64,000 nucleotides of DNA, from positions 620,001 to 684,000 of the forward strand of contig NZ_MPZV01000001.1 in assembly GCF_002020355.1 (NCBI RefSeq), written 5' to 3'. The translations under genes were made by a program, and so were the position numbers. Within the stretch, counting starts at the first letter, position 1; the number at the start of each line of letters is the position of its first letter. Under the pieces are notes generated by a model. The model was not told the DNA's origin, made no database searches, and worked only from the letters and a program-made list of their open reading frames with translations. Of the stretch, positions 24,801 through 39,800 are shown one piece after another. Source of the DNA: Thioclava sediminum. GTDB lineage: Bacteria > Pseudomonadota > Alphaproteobacteria > Rhodobacterales > Rhodobacteraceae.

Positions 24801-27800
24801 TCTCGACCGAGATCGTGCCGTAATAGAAGGTGCCGTCAGTGTTGGCGGTCGCATCGCCGTTGGCGACGAGATCGTCATATTCGCCCTGCGTGACGATCGT
24901 GTAGCGATCCTGCGTCGTCGCGTAGGTGTTGAATTCGAGCATGATCGAGAGCGACCCGCCGAGGCTGACGCCCGGAAGCTCCAGCCCGCCGACCAGCGAC
25001 AGTTGCGCCCGCCCGACCACGCCCGGATCACTCGCGCCGATATTCGCCTCGAGATAGAGCATCCCCTCGACCGCGCCGAAATTCGCGATCCGGCCGGAAA
25101 CCGTCCCCTGGATCGTCAGGGAGTCGCCGGTGCCCGTGACGGACAGGAAGCCGTTGAGTGTGACCGAGTCGAAGAGCGTCACCGAGCCGCTGATCTGGAC
25201 CACGAAATAGGGGCCCGCATCCTTGGTCATGTCCCGTTCGTTCTGTCCGAGGATCGGCGGACGCTCGAAGATCTCGAAAGTCGTCGGAACATTCGGCGGC
25301 AGGAACGGCACGAGCGCGTCGGGCACATCGAAGGTCTGGGTGATGCCGGTGGTGTTGAAGAGGACCATGACCTCGGCCTCGAAGCGGAAGACGTCTTCCG
25401 CGATATTGCCGAAGCTGCCGGCATTGTTCGCCGCGTCCGTATTCTCGCCGCCGGCATCGCCCACGCTCACCTCGAGCGACAGGCTACCCGCGACACCGAA
25501 GGCGCTGCCCGGGGCGGTGCCGAAGTCGATGATCAGCAGACCGACCGCCTGACCAGAAATCACGTTGAAGACATTGGCGCCGGCCGCGACGAAGACCTCG
25601 ACCCGGTCTTGCGAAATCTTCAGGTAGAAGGCGCCGGTCAGCTCGGCATAGACGTTGACGCTCGTGTCGACATCCGGGTCGTTCGCGTTCTGATCGGTCA
25701 GCTTGATCGCGCCGCCGATATAGAAGACGACCGAGTTGCGCGTCAGCTCGTAGGTCTGCTCTTCGGAATGCAGCGTCGCGGTGCCGTCGAGGCTCTCGAT
25801 GAAGTACTTCTTCGCGCCGTCCGTAATCCGCCAGCGCGACTGGGTGTTCAGCTCGCGCACCAGCTCGATCTTGGCTTCCGAGCTGAGCGTGACACCGAAT
25901 TCCGCGAAGGTGGCGCGCACTTGCGTGCTGACGGCCTGCTTCTCGTAGAAGCCCTCGACCGCCTGGCTCGGCAGCGCGCCGAGATCGGCCACGGCCACCG
26001 TGTCGTCGTCGCCGCCCGAGATGCGCTCGAGCTGATCGCCGAGGATACCCTCGAGCGACAGGGTCTCGACCTTGTCCTCGCCCGACATGTTGATCATCAG
26101 GGTCGCGTTGCCCTTGATCCAGACGCCGTATTCGTTGAGCGCCTCGAAGTTCGGCTGGATGGTGGCCACGCCCCAGAACTGCGGCAGGCCGCTCGACATA
26201 CCGCCGGTCTCCAGCACGAAGCGCGCCGCCGCAGAGCCGATATTGCCGAGCTTGTAGACCGTGATCGTGCCCGAGGCTTCGAGCGCGAAGCGGAAGACTT
26301 TGGAGCCGTCGGCCTTGATGTAATCGCCGAAGGTCAGTTCGGCCTGCGCGCGCAGTTCGACGAGCGGCTCGTCGACGATGCCCGCCGAATTCAGGGTGAT
26401 CGAGCCGGAGACGCGGATGAAGAAGACGCGGGTGGTGGCCGGGTCGGCATCGGCGCCGGGCTGGCCGCCCTCCTGCATCTGGTCGATAACGCGGAAGCTC
26501 TGCTGGCTCGCGCCGCCTTCGTTGCCCTGCAGGTCGGACCAGCTGCCCTCGTTGAAGGAAACCGTGACCGTGCCGAGGCCGAATTCGCGCGAGACATAGT
26601 AGCGGAAGGTGCCGTCACCCATGTCGGTCGGGGTGAGGTCGAGCAGATCGAGATTGGCCCCGCCTGCCCCGCCAAGGGTGAACTCGTCGCCGTCGATCGT
26701 GGCCGCGTCGATCGCGTAGAGCGCGTTGAGGCTCGGATCGCCCAGCGTGTCGAAGGTGATGTCGATATAGGAAGCGGTGTCGGTGGGCGTGATCGAGAGC
26801 GTCGTCGGATCGATCGCCTCGGAGGCAGCGGCCCCGTAGGTCCATGCGCCCGCCGCATAGGTCAGGGTCAGCACCGCGCCGTCGGCGGCGTCGGCGGAGT
26901 CGAAGGTCACAGCGAACTCGCCTGGGGGACCACGGGCTTGGATCCCGGTGATCGTGATCGAGTTGCCGTCGATATCGGTCAGCGTGAAGTCCGTGGTCGC
27001 GAGGCTGCTATCGGTCAGCGTCTGGCTCGTGCCGAGCGACAGCGCCACATAGGTCGCCGTCGGCGCGCTGGCGCCCAGACCGATCTTGCCGGTCGTGACC
27101 ACCAGATCTTCGCTGTTGGTCGCGGTAATCGCCTTGATCGTGCCGCCATCGGTGCCGATCCAGTCGAAGCTGCCCGAGATGAACTCGACCGAGACATTGT
27201 CGTCGAGGTTCGAGCCCGCGAAGTCGCCGAGATACCAGATGCGGAAGATCGGATTGCCGTTCGCATCGTCGCCCATGTAGGTCGGCGCCTGGCTGTCATC
27301 TACTTCGATCGTGTAGCCGGTCGCGCTCAGGATCACCTCGGCACCGGCATCGGTGATGCTCTCGAGATCGACGCCGGTGGCATAGCTCGGCAGCTCGAAG
27401 GTGACGTCGATGAAGCCGCGCTCGTTCAAGGGCGCCTGCCCCACCGAAGCGCCTTCGACCGGGTCGGTCAGGCTCGCACCAAGCTGGACGAGGCGGAAGC
27501 TCTGGGTCTTCGCGTCGTTGTCGTAGCTTCCCGAGCCGAAGCTGGCTGCGGCGTAATCGACCTGAACGGTGCCGGCGGTGAACTTGCCGGTGAGGAAGTA
27601 GCGCACGGTCAGCCCGTCGCCCACGATCAGAGCCGAGGAAACGGTGACGCCATTCGCGCCGGTGCCCGAGAAGCTGATCTCGTCGCCCAGCGTGCCGAAG
27701 TCGATCTCGTCGCCATAGGTCGGGGTGTAGCGCACATCGACGAAGGCGACCGAGAGGGTGCTCGCATCGAAGGAGACCGGGCCGGTCGCATCGTCGGCCG

Positions 27801-30800
27801 TGCCATCGGCGCGCAGAACAGTCGGCTGATCCTCGACCGTCGCGATGCGCGAGATCGTGGTGTCTGCGGCAGACGCGCCGGTGGTGAAGTAGCGGAAGAT
27901 ATAGTCGCCCGAGGTCGCCTGCGGGTTCAGCCAGACCGGGGCCAACGTGTCATCGAAGGTGATCGAGCCACTGCCGCCGAATTCGAACTCGGGCGCGAGA
28001 TCGGTGATCGAGCCGATATCGAGCGCGCCGCCCACCGGGCGCTCGAAATGCAGATCGACATAGCCGCGGCCGTTCACATCGCCCAGACCGGTGCTCCCCT
28101 CATTCGCCGGATCGACCAGATCGCCCTGCGGGCCAGAGACGGTGAAGGACAGCGTCTGGACGCGGTTCTTGGCTGCATCGCCGAAGCTGTTCGCGGCCAG
28201 CGTCACGTCATGGCTGCCGATGCCGAGCGCGCCGTCTGCGAAGACGCGGATCGTGCCGCCCATATCCATCAGCTCGGTGATCGTGAGGCCCGTCACACTC
28301 ACGTCGCCGATCGCCAGCTGATCGGTAATGTCCTCGCCATAAGCTCCGCTCAGCACGATGTCGAAATAGGTGCGGTCGCCCGGCAGATTGGCGGCGCTGT
28401 TGGCGTCGGAGTAGGTCGAGCCGCTCTTGACCACGATGGTCGGGGCGCTCAGCGCCGCGGTCGAGAAGAAGGAGATCGACGTGATGTCCAACTCCAGCGT
28501 GATCGTCTGCGGGTAGAGTTCGCCAGTGAGCGAAGCGGGCTCCGCCGGGTTGCCCTCATCGATGAAGGTCTGCAGCGAGTAGATGAAGGAGATCTTCGTC
28601 GGATCGTTCGGGTCGTTTTGCAGCAGGGCCGGCGCGCCCTCGCCCAGCTCGACACGGAAGGTGCCGCCGCTCAGGCGCGAAGTCTCTACCGTATCGGTCT
28701 GCACGGTGAACTCGGCCGCGAGGTCGAGCACCGACGCCGGGTCGAGCACATAGCCCGTCGGAATATTGGTGAAGGTGATCTCGACCGAACCCTTAGTGAT
28801 CTCGAGGTTGGCGACCACGCCCAGACCGTCCTCACCGCTCTTGATCGCCGGGTCGGTGGTCGGGTTCGCGCTGTCGGAATAGCGGTAGGACCAGCCTTGC
28901 TCGACCGCCGCGATGGTCACATCGCCATAGGTCTGGCCGCTGTCGAAGCTGCCGGTCAGCCAGTAGCGATAGATCGGGGCCGCGTCGGTGCCGCCCACGC
29001 GGACCGGGGCCACACCATTGTCGATCTGCACCGTGCCGAGGCCCGCGCCGCTCAGCGTGAACTCCGCCCCGCCATCGGTGATCGAGGCCGCGTCATAGAC
29101 GAAATCGCTGTCGGGCACGTCCGGGAACTCGATGTCGATATAGTTGCGACCGTTGAGCAGGTTCACGTCGATCGCAGCGCCCGCACCCGGATCGACCATG
29201 ATCGCGGTCGCGCCTTCGACGGTGATCACCTTGTCCCCGGTAGCGCCCGTATTACCCGCCGCATCGGCCCAAGCCCCGGTGAAGGTGAGCGTGTAGATGC
29301 CCGGCGCGAAGTCGAAATTCGCGGTGGTAATGGCATAGGCGAATTGGGTGATGCCCTCTTTCTTCAGGAGCGCATAGAGTTCCGCCCCCGTCGGCAGGGG
29401 ATGGTCATAATCCGCGCTGTCGGAGGCGACGATCCGGCCTTCGGCATCGAGACCGAGCGTCTTCAGGCTCGCCGTGCCGTCCTCGTTCATGAACATCGCA
29501 ACCGGAACCGGCGTATCCGAGATTCCGACGGCCGTATTCACCGTGGAGCCATCCGCAGCACCGGTGCGCGTCAGGGTGAACTCGTCATTCGTATCGAGGA
29601 TCGAGCCGTAATCGAGCGAGCCGCTGCCTGCGGGATCGAAGGTCACGATAATGCGCAGATCGGCATTGGCGAGGTTCACGTCGACCGTGTAGCCGTCGCC
29701 GTCCAGCTGATAGGGCGCGCTGAGCGAGGCTTCGGGCTCGACCACCGAGAACACGGCATCCGGCGTCGCGGTGTTGTTCTTGCCGGTCTGGGTGGCGTTG
29801 TTGGCCCATGTATCGGCGGTGAAGCGCACGGTGTAATCGCCGACGGCGAGCTGGTTGTTCGTGAGGTCGGGATCGCTGGTGTCGATGAAGTAACGCACCT
29901 TGCCGCCGCCGATCGCAATGGCGCCGAGGATGTCGATCTCGTCGCCATTGTCGTTGAACAGTTTGAACGGTGCCACCGCATTGGTCGCGATCGCGGCCAG
30001 CGTCTCGGCGGTGATCTCGCCGCCGATCTCGGCAATGAACTTGATATCGACCCACGGCCCCGCGACAGCCGGGTCGCCGCTTTGGGTCGTGTTGTCCTCA
30101 TCCGCATAGACCGTCTCGTTGGTCGCGGTCTCGGTGTAGGACCAAGACTGGAACAGGAAGGTGTAGGTCACCGAGTTCACATCGCCCGTGCCGGTCAGCC
30201 AGAAGCGGAACGTGTCGGCATCGACCTGTGCAGGCGCCTGCGTGTTGTCGAGGGTGAAATCGCCACCGGTGATCTCGATTTCAGGCGTCAGGTCGAAGAC
30301 CGAAGCGGCGTCCACCGTCGCACCGTTCACCGTCGGGAAAGTGATGTCGATATAGGCGCGCTCGTTGAAGTTGCCGACACCGGTCACGCCGCCATCGCTG
30401 GGCCCGTCGAGGCGCTGCGTCGGTGTTGCGGCCTGTTCCTCGACCACGGCGAATTGCGTGGCCTCGCCGAGGATGTCCTTGAAGCCGAATTGCAGCGAGC
30501 CCTTGATCGTCAGCAGATCGACCTGATCGGGAATCTTCACCAGCAGAAGGATCGTCGCCTCGCCCGAGGCGATCTTCGACAGGTTCGCGTAGAGCCGCGC
30601 CGAGAGCGAGAGGTTGTCGGCGGCGAAGTTCAGTTGGCCGATCACGAGGATCTTGCCGTCGGTCGAGATCTTGATCGTGACCTGACCGTTGAACACGGCC
30701 TGCGAGGTGTAGATCGAATATAGCTTGGCCGAGCCGGTGATGATCATCGGCGAGGTGAAGGCCGCCGCGAACCCGCCGCCCGCCGCCGAGCCGTTCTGGA

Positions 30801-33800
30801 TCGCGATATACTGGTTCACGACCTGCTGCTGCACCGAGTTCAGCCAGTCGTCGATCGACACGTTCAGCGGCAGCGCGAAATCGGGGCCGTTGAGCTCGTC
30901 GGGATCGGTGATGTCGGGCAGCGACTTGAAGAAGTCCACGCCGCCGGTGAAGTCGTTGATCGCGAGACCCGAATTCGGCTCGAGCAGGATACCGCCCGGC
31001 ACCGAGCCCGAGACCAGCACGCCGAGCGGTCCCAGTTCCGACAGTGCGAAGCGGATCGTGAAGCCGCCCAGACCCGAGAAGGAGAAGCCCGCCTCGACGC
31101 CGATGAAGAAGACGCGGTCTTTCACCGGGCTCGTAAGGTCGAAGGTGGAGAGTACCTGATTGCCCTCGCCGATCCGAATGATGCCGCCGATCAGCGCGCC
31201 CTCGATCTCGCCGCCGAAGGCGTTGCCGCCGATTTTCACGCCGATCGAGTCGATGCCGATGATCGGGAACTTGCCTTCCAGCAGCAGGCCCACATCGATG
31301 CGGATGCCCTCGACCGTGCCCTCGAAGGTCAGCCCGTCATAGCCCTGCAGCCCGGTGATCGACGCCGACAAGGTGAGGACGAAATCGCTCGGGTCGGCCT
31401 GAATGTCGGGCCATTGCACGCCGATCTCGGTGATCTTGATCGGCAGCCAGCTCGGCCATTTGAAGTTCGCGCCCGAGGCCCCACCCACGCCGATGAAGAC
31501 GCCGAAGCCCTGCTTGGTGACGAAAGTGCCGTCGCCGAGGAAGGCGAACTGGCGCGCCTCGCCCGAGAGGTTCAGCGAGCCGATCTTCAGTTCCGCGCCG
31601 ATCGAGACGAAGCTGATCAGCTCCTCGTCATCGGCTGCCCCGGTATCGAGCGACAGGCCCACACCCTTCAGCTTGAGGACCGAGCCGATGTTGATCTCGA
31701 ACGTGTCGAGCTCGAAGATGAAGCCGTCGACCACGCCATCGGTGAAGGTCAGGCCGGCCTTCAGCGCGAGCGTGTCGTTCACGTCCTCGCCCGAGACGCG
31801 GTCGGTGACCTTGGCGTTAATCGCCTTGCCCGGCGCGAAGGTCGCCCCGCCAGAGCCGACATAGATCGTGCCGTCGAAATTCACCTCTTGGCCGAAGATC
31901 AGCGAGAAGTCGGTGACGCCGATGCGCAGGTCGTCGAATTCGAGGATCGAGCCGAACTTGATCTTGCCGGTCGCGCCGTCGGTGCGCTGGACCGCGCCCG
32001 TGCCGGTGCCTGAGCCCGCGCCAGTGCCCGAATAGATGATCTCGCCGCGCCCGATGCGGAAGCCGTTGTCATAGATCGTGAGGCCGCGCACGCCCTCAAA
32101 GGTCGTGATCTGGCCCGCGATGCCGAATTTCGGGAAGGTGACCTTGATCGTGTCGATCTTGATGATCTCCTGACCCGCGCCCTCCGGCGTACCCGCGACC
32201 GGGGTATCGGGCGCCGTCCACGAGGGATCGTATTCGACCTTGATGCGGTCGGCCTCGAAGAGGACCACGTCAGGGATCGAGCCCGTCAGCTTGTCGGCGG
32301 TGATCGACCATTTGCCTGTGAGCGAGACGACCGGATCGTCGCCGCCGCCCGAGATCACGCCCATCACGTCGATGCCGATATCGAACTTCACCAACAGGTT
32401 GGTCAGGGTGATCTGGGTGCCGCCGCTATTGGTCTGAGTACCGTCGGCATTCTGGGTCGCGGTGCCGCCGAAGGCGAGCGAAGCGCTTTCCGCTCCGACC
32501 GAGATCGTCAGGACCAGCAGACCGTCCTTGAAGCCGAGCTTCGCGAGGCCAACCTTCGGCGCGAGGATCGAGACCGGGCCGACCTTGATCGGGGTCGCTG
32601 CCTCGGCCGCCGGCAGTTCCTGCACCTTGAAGATCTGCACATAGGCGGTGGTCTTCGCGGGCGACGCGACCGAGCCGTTCTCGCCGCCGAACCAGTAGAC
32701 GACATCGTCGGCCGTGCTGTTCAGGTCAGTGCCGCGATCGGTGTATTTCCAGGTGCCGGTGATGAACTCGACCTGCACATCGCCCACGTTGAAGGCCGGG
32801 TTCGCCTGCGAGGTCGAAGTCGCGGTCGGCGTGCCGACCACGCCCGTGCCGGTGGCGCTCGCAGCGGGCGGCTCGGCGAAGACGTAATAGCGATAGGTCG
32901 TCTTGCCGATCTTCTCGACCGTGTAGGTGCCGTTGGTGTTCGTCAGCAGATTGACGTTCGACGCGCCGCCCGTGCGCACGAAGCGGATCTCGTCACCATT
33001 GATCGAACTTGCGTCGAGGATCTCGCCATTGGGCAGCACGAAGGTGACGTCGATATAGCCCTTCGAGTTCAGCATCGACTTGTCGATCACCGCGCCATTG
33101 AAGGGCGAGGCCAGCTCGATCGAGGGCGCGGCGGTGATCGTGGTCAGATCCTGCGGATCGGTCGCCGGGTTCGCCGCGGGCGCATTCTGAACCGGCGACT
33201 TGCGGATCGTGAAGCGTTCGTATTCGGCGGCGCTCTGGGCCCCGGCGGCATCGCGCCAGGAATTGGCGAGGAACTGCACCTCATAGGTGGTGTTCGCGGA
33301 CAGGCTCACAGGCGTGGTGATCTGGTAGCGATAGGTCGGGCGCGCCGTGCCTTCGACCAGCACCCCTGCCCCGTCGACCGTGATCGCCGCCGTCGTGTCG
33401 CCATAGCGCGCGGTGATCGTGAATTCCGGGTCGATATCCGTGATCGAGTCCGGGTCGATGCCCAGCGGATAGGCCGGGTAGGCATCCGCATCCAGACGGT
33501 TGGTGTTGTAGAAGGTGACGTCGATATAGGTGAAGCCGTCGAGATTGATGATCTGGCCATTGAGCGGCGAGGCGATATCGGCGGTCAGCGGGCGCAGGTT
33601 CGTCGTCGGCGTCACCGAGACGGTCTCGCCAAAGAGCGTGTAGCCCGTCACCCGCATATCGGTCAGCTGGAAGCCGGTCGCGCCGCCGAAGCTGAACTGG
33701 GCCGCGCCTTCGATACCGAAGCTGTCGGCGCCCGGCGGCGTCACCGTGATCGAGGTCTCGGGCGCGTCGACCGAGATCCGGCCATCGGGCGTCTTGTTGA

Positions 33801-36800
33801 ACAGAACGTCGTTGGAGCTGATCACCAGCAGATCGCCGGTCTCGGCCACGCCGAAGCTGATCTCGACCGAGCCTTTCACGCGCTCCATCTGCGGGGCGGC
33901 GAAGGTGATCGCGACCGGGGTCGCCGAGGTGCCGCCTTCGAGCAGCGGGAAGCCGGTCACGGTGGTCGAGAAAGCGGTGCCCGAGGTGTTGAGCCACACT
34001 TCGACCGTGCCCGAGATATTGAGCCCCGGAATGCCCAGCGCCTGAACCTCGCCCTTCGCATAGACCGCGAATTTGCGGTTGGCGGAGGTTCCGAATTCGA
34101 AGATCGCGATCGTGGTGTTCGAGATCAGCAGGCCGATATCGTCGCTCGGATCGTTGGGATCGCCCGCATCGCCGAGGAAGATCGAGATATTGCGGCCCAT
34201 CTTGCCGCTTGTGGCACCCGCCGGCAGTTCCGCCGGGAGAATGTCGCTCAGGCTGCCTTCGATGGTGAAGTAGGGCTCGTAGCTCAGCTTCACCTCGGCC
34301 AGCGCGATCTGGTTCACATTGGCCTGCCCCTGGAAGTCGAGAATGTAGGTCGCGTCGCCCACATCGACCTCTTCGTAGATATCGGTGCGCGAAGTGGTGT
34401 TGATGCGGATGATCGCGCTCGCCGAGACCTCGAAGCCTGCAGCCGAACCTTGCGCGCTCGCCTCGATCTGCGCGGCGATGCCGTTCTGCGACAGCGTGGC
34501 CGAGCCCGAATAGATCAGGATCACGCCCTTCGCGTCTTCGATGGTGAAGCCGTCTCCGTTCGAGTCCGTATAGCCGCCCGTGACCCCGGTGAAGGCGATG
34601 GTCATGCGCTTGGTCTGGTTCGGCGCAATCCCGGTCGTCAGCTGCGAGAACATCAACGTGCCGGTCAGGCTGATCTCCGGCGAGGCGCCCACATCGAGCG
34701 TGCCGTCATTGTCGGTATCGGTCGCGTTGAAGTCGACATAGAAGGCGGCGTTCTCGACTTCGACCCGCAGGAACTGGCCGCGCGGCAGATCGAGGATATC
34801 GCCATTCGCGAACTCGACATAGACCGCCTGAATGGAGGTGTTGATCTCGAGCGTCGCCGTCGTGCCATTGCCGATCTGGTAGGCGTTGGTGCCATCGTCG
34901 AACGCGATATCGGGAAGCGTGACCGAGAAGCTGCCCGCCATGCCCTGCGGCATCAGATAGAGCAGCGCGTCGCCGGTGAATTCATAATCGCCGAATGTCA
35001 GGGTGATGTCGGTCAGCGCGATTTTCGAATAGACAACGCCCGTCGCGCTGGTGGTCTTTTCGAAGGACAGATCGCCGGAGAAGGCAAAGTCGGCATCGTC
35101 TGCGCTGGTGGGCGTATCGCCCGAGAGGTTCACGAGAAGCTCGATCCCCGTTCCCACCGGATCTCCATAAGCCGAGACCGAAAGGAAAGTGCCCGCATAG
35201 CCAAGGCTGTAGAACGCCTGAAGCGGGGTCATATCTGCAAAGGTCGTGGCACCGGGGTCGAGGCCCGTCACCTCCGTAAAGTCGAAGCCCGTGAGGATCG
35301 TCTGGGCGCCCGCTCCCGCGGTGCCCGACTTGCCTTGGTTCAGCTTGAGCTCGACGCCGCTCGCGCTGATCGCGACGCCCGGAATACCGGCAAGCGCAAC
35401 CTCTTCGATCGACGCATAGAGCGCGGTGTATTTCTCACCGCCCACCACCGCGACGCCATTGGCATCGACCTGGCTCAGCATGGCGAGACGGAAGGAGAAG
35501 TTCGTCAGCACCAGACCCTGCGCACCCGAGGTATCGGCCATCGGCTGCACGACCGGGGTGTCGCCCGAGGTATCAACCTCGAAATACGGCCCGCCGGTGC
35601 CGACGAAGGCGCTGATGCCATCGCCCGAGATTTCGGTCGCGGCGAAGGTCTTCTGGTTCGGCGCGGTGCCGACGGTCAGGGTCGCGCCCTTCTGGAAGGC
35701 AACCTGCCCGGCGAGGAAGACGTAATCCTCGAAGCCCAGCACGACGAAGCCGGAGGCCGCGAGGATCGCGCCATTGGCATCCAGCGTCACGATATCGGTG
35801 TCGCTCACCTTCACGTCGAAGCCGCCACCATCGAAGCTCGCAAGGTTCAGCGCTTCCTTGGCTTGCGTGCTCAGGAGCTTGCCCTGGTTCAGCTCGACCT
35901 CGAGCCCGTAGCCCGAGAGGGTGACCCCGTCGATGCCCACCAGCTCGACCGTGCCACCGGCTTTCAGTGCCATATAGGAGGCCGCCGCCGGATCGGTCGC
36001 AGCCAGCGCCACGCCATTCGCGTCGACCGTCTTGAACATCGCGAGCGCGAGATAGGCGTCCGTGATCTTCAGACCGACCGCATCGCCCTGATCGCCGAAG
36101 GCCTTGGTCAGGTCGTAGCCGGTGCCGACGAAGATGTTCACATGCTGCGCACCGACCGTCACCGCCTTGAGGTCGCGGCTCGTGCTCGTGCCGGCGACGA
36201 GGGCGGAATAAATCTCGCTCGACTGGGTGAAGGCGAACTCGCCCTGGATGAACACATAGGCATCGAAGCCGATGGTCAGCGAGCCCGACACTTCCAGCGT
36301 CGCCACGGTCAGCTCGTCGAAGGTGATCGTCTCGGCGCCGACCGTGATGTCCCAGGTGCCGCCCACACCGCCATAGGTGAAGTCGAGCGTGTTGTAGGGC
36401 GTCGTCTCGTTGCCGCCGCGGTTCATGATCAGCGTGAGCGAGCCATCGACCGTGACATTGTCGACGCCGATCAGCGAGGCCCCGCCCGTCGCCTTCACGA
36501 CCATCCAGCTCTTGAGCGGGGTCGCGGTCGGGTTCGCCGGATCGAGCGGCATTTCCTTGACGATATGCAGGCCCATGCGCTGCAGCGAGAGCGCCACGCC
36601 CGTCGCGTCGGAGGTAGCATCGACCTCGCCATTGGTGATCGTCGGCGTGCCGACCCCTGCGAAGACCACGGCTTCCGAGATACCGATCGACAGAACCGAA
36701 GCCTCGAAGGAGGTGGTCGAGCCGACCATACGGGCTGCGACCTTGTCGGTCTTGGTCAGCGTGATCTGGCCTTCGATATGGACGAAGTTTTCGATGACGA

Positions 36801-39800
36801 TCGTGGCACCCGCGAAGAGCGAGAAGCCCGACTGGTTCATGTCGAGGACCGTATCAGTGGTGGCCGGGTCGACGTCATTGCCATTCGTCGCAGCGAGCAG
36901 GTCCTGGCCGCTGAGCATGGTCAGGCCGTCGCTCCATTCGGTCGAGAGAAGATTGATCGACTGCCCCCAATCGAGCACGTCGATCACGCCGGTCGCATCA
37001 TTGGCCTTGTTCATCTCGAGCGACAGCGTGTCGAGCGTGATATCCACCAGATCGACCCCGGTCAGCGAGGCCGAGGCGATATCGGCCTTGAGCGCGGTGA
37101 AGGCGCGGGTATCGGTGAGCGGATTGGCCGCCTTGATCGAAGCGAGCAGAATATCGGCGCTCGCGATGGTGATACCGGGGCCGTCCGGGATACCGATGAA
37201 GAACTTGGCCTCGTAATCCGCCGGGGCGTCGCCGCCATTCGCGGCCTCGTCGGCGGGATCGATGCTCAGGCTGATCCGGGTCAGCACCGCATCGTTCATG
37301 TCGGTCGCGATGTCGAAAGTGCCGTCGTGGTTCACGTCCACATCGACGATATCCTGCGAGAGCGTAAACTTCGCGCCCACATCGACGAAGCCGAAGGCGT
37401 TGAGCGTCAGGTAGCCCACGACCTGCGTGCGGTCTGCGCTGGCGTCGAAAGTGACCACCTCGTCATTCGGGCCATAGGTGAAGGAGACCGGACCCGCAGG
37501 GTCGTTCGCGGGATCGCCCTGCGCGGGCGTGCCGTCCAGATCGATCGAATTCCAGTTGAAGAAGGTCGTGGTGTCGTTCCCGGCGGGCTTCGTCGCGTAG
37601 TAGTCGAGCGAGAAGGCGTTGACCGTCAGCTCCATCCCCTCGGGCAGACCGGCGAGCGTGCCGCCTTGGATATTGCCCAGCACCGCCGTCGCCGAGGGCG
37701 TGGTGGTCAAGGGCAACGTGCTGTTTGCAGGCGGGGTCGCCTTGATCAGCGCAAGCGCGATATCGGCGGAAGCCACCGACAGGCCCACACCGCCGGGCTG
37801 GCCGACGAAGAGGTTCTCGACATGCAGGCCGATCAGCATGAGGCTCGCGTCTTCGAGGCCCGCATTGGTGCTGTCCAGTTCGGCCTCGATCTGGTTGCGC
37901 ATCACGATGTCGAAGGTGGCCGAGCCGGTGACGAAGCCGAAGATATCCAGATCCAGACCGCCCGAGATCACCAGATCCGTGCCATCTTCGGGAGCGACCG
38001 CATCGACGCCCAGATCCTGAATGATCGGCGCCCAGTCGAGTTGATCGCTATTGATCGCGTCGCGCCCGTTCAACGTGAAGTCGAGCGAGTTCACCGTCAG
38101 ATCCAGCCCCTGCGGCAGGCCGCGCGGCGAGATCGTGTCGGCATGGGCGGACATCGCGGTCCAGCTGCGCGCGACGGCGCTCGGGTTTGCGACCAGATCG
38201 ACCACCTCGGTCACCGAGATCAGGTCGAACGCGAGCCCTTCGGCCGCGAAGCCCGTGCCCGCATTGGCGACGGCGTCGACCCGGTCGAATTCGTCATAGG
38301 TGAACTCGCCGCCCGCGCCCACGAAGACATAGGCGCCGTCGATCGAGAAGGAGAAGGCCTTGGCGCTGATCGTGCCGCCCTGCGGATCGTCGACGGTGAG
38401 ATCGCGGATCACACCCGACAGACCGCCCGCCAACAGGATCGCGCCTTCGATCTGCAGTTCGACATAGGCGCCGAATTCGATGCCGAAGCCCGCGTCGAGA
38501 TTGGTGATATCGGCGAGCGCGTTGATCTGATCGACGCCGGTCGCGCCCCAGTCGAGCTTGTTATCGTCCGCATCCGCGCCGTTCATCGCGAAGTAGAGAT
38601 CCTTCACCGTCGCGGTCAGCGGCAGCCCCTGCAGACCCAGCTGATCGACGCGCAGCGACAGCGCCATCCAGCTGCGAGCCACGGCGGGCGAGGTCACGGT
38701 GGCCGGGTCTTCCGACACCATCACCAGCTCGATCGAGCCACCCTGCGCCACGAAGCCCATGCCCTGATCGGGGTCGATCGTGCCGTCATTCTTGAGCACA
38801 CCGTCCACACCGGCGAAGAAGTTCAGATCGCTCAGGGTGAAGATCAGAACCTTCGCCCCGGTCAGCGTGCCATCGGCGTCGATTGCGGTGGCGACCGCCA
38901 CATCGGCGAGCAGGCTCTTGATCGAGAAGGTGCCGGTGGCGATCACGACGCCCGCCACGTTCAGCTCCGACACGGTGCCGGTCACCGACAGGATCGCGGT
39001 CGCGTCATAGCCATCCGTGCTGTCGGTGATCGTCAGGCCCAGATCGAGGCCCTTCCAGTTCATCACCGAGTTGTTGGCCGCGTTCAGCGGGTCGGTGTAG
39101 CCGAAGTTGGCTTCGACCGCGACATCCGAGATTTTCAGCGTGAAGCCCGTAAGGCCGGTCACGCCGACGCTTTGCGAGGTCACGAGGATTGCCGACCAAC
39201 TTTTGACCGTGCGGGTCTCGACCACACCTGTCGTCAGCGGGTTGTCGGCGGTCTGGGTGACCGAGGCGAACTCGATGCCCACATTGTTCGCATAGATGCC
39301 AGTACCGTCGGTGGTGCTCACATCCGTGATCTTGCCATCGGTGCGGGTGAACACGCCGCCCTGCCCCGCGAAGAAATAACCGCCGGTCAGCGAGAAGGTC
39401 ATCACCGACGCGCCCTCGACCGTCAGGCCGTTGCCGTCGCTAATCGTCTCGGTCAGGATCTGGCCCGCCATCGTGCCCGCGACGGTGACGAAGCCGTCGA
39501 CGGTGAACTCGACATAGCCGCCGAAAGCGATGTTGAAGTTGGCGCCCATCTCGGTGACGTCGAACAGATCGCCAGAGGCGAGATTGCCGATCTCGGTCAC
39601 GCCGGTCGCGGTCCAGTCGATCCGCTCGCCATTCACCGCATCCGCGCCGTTGAAGCCGAAATAGAGGTCGAGGCCCTGCACGGTGACCGTGTTGGGCAGA
39701 CCCTGCAGGCGCACCGTGGCTACGTCGAGCGCAACGGCGGTCCAGCTGCGCGGCACTGCCGGAAGCGTCACGCTCAGCGGATCTTCCTTCACCAGCACCA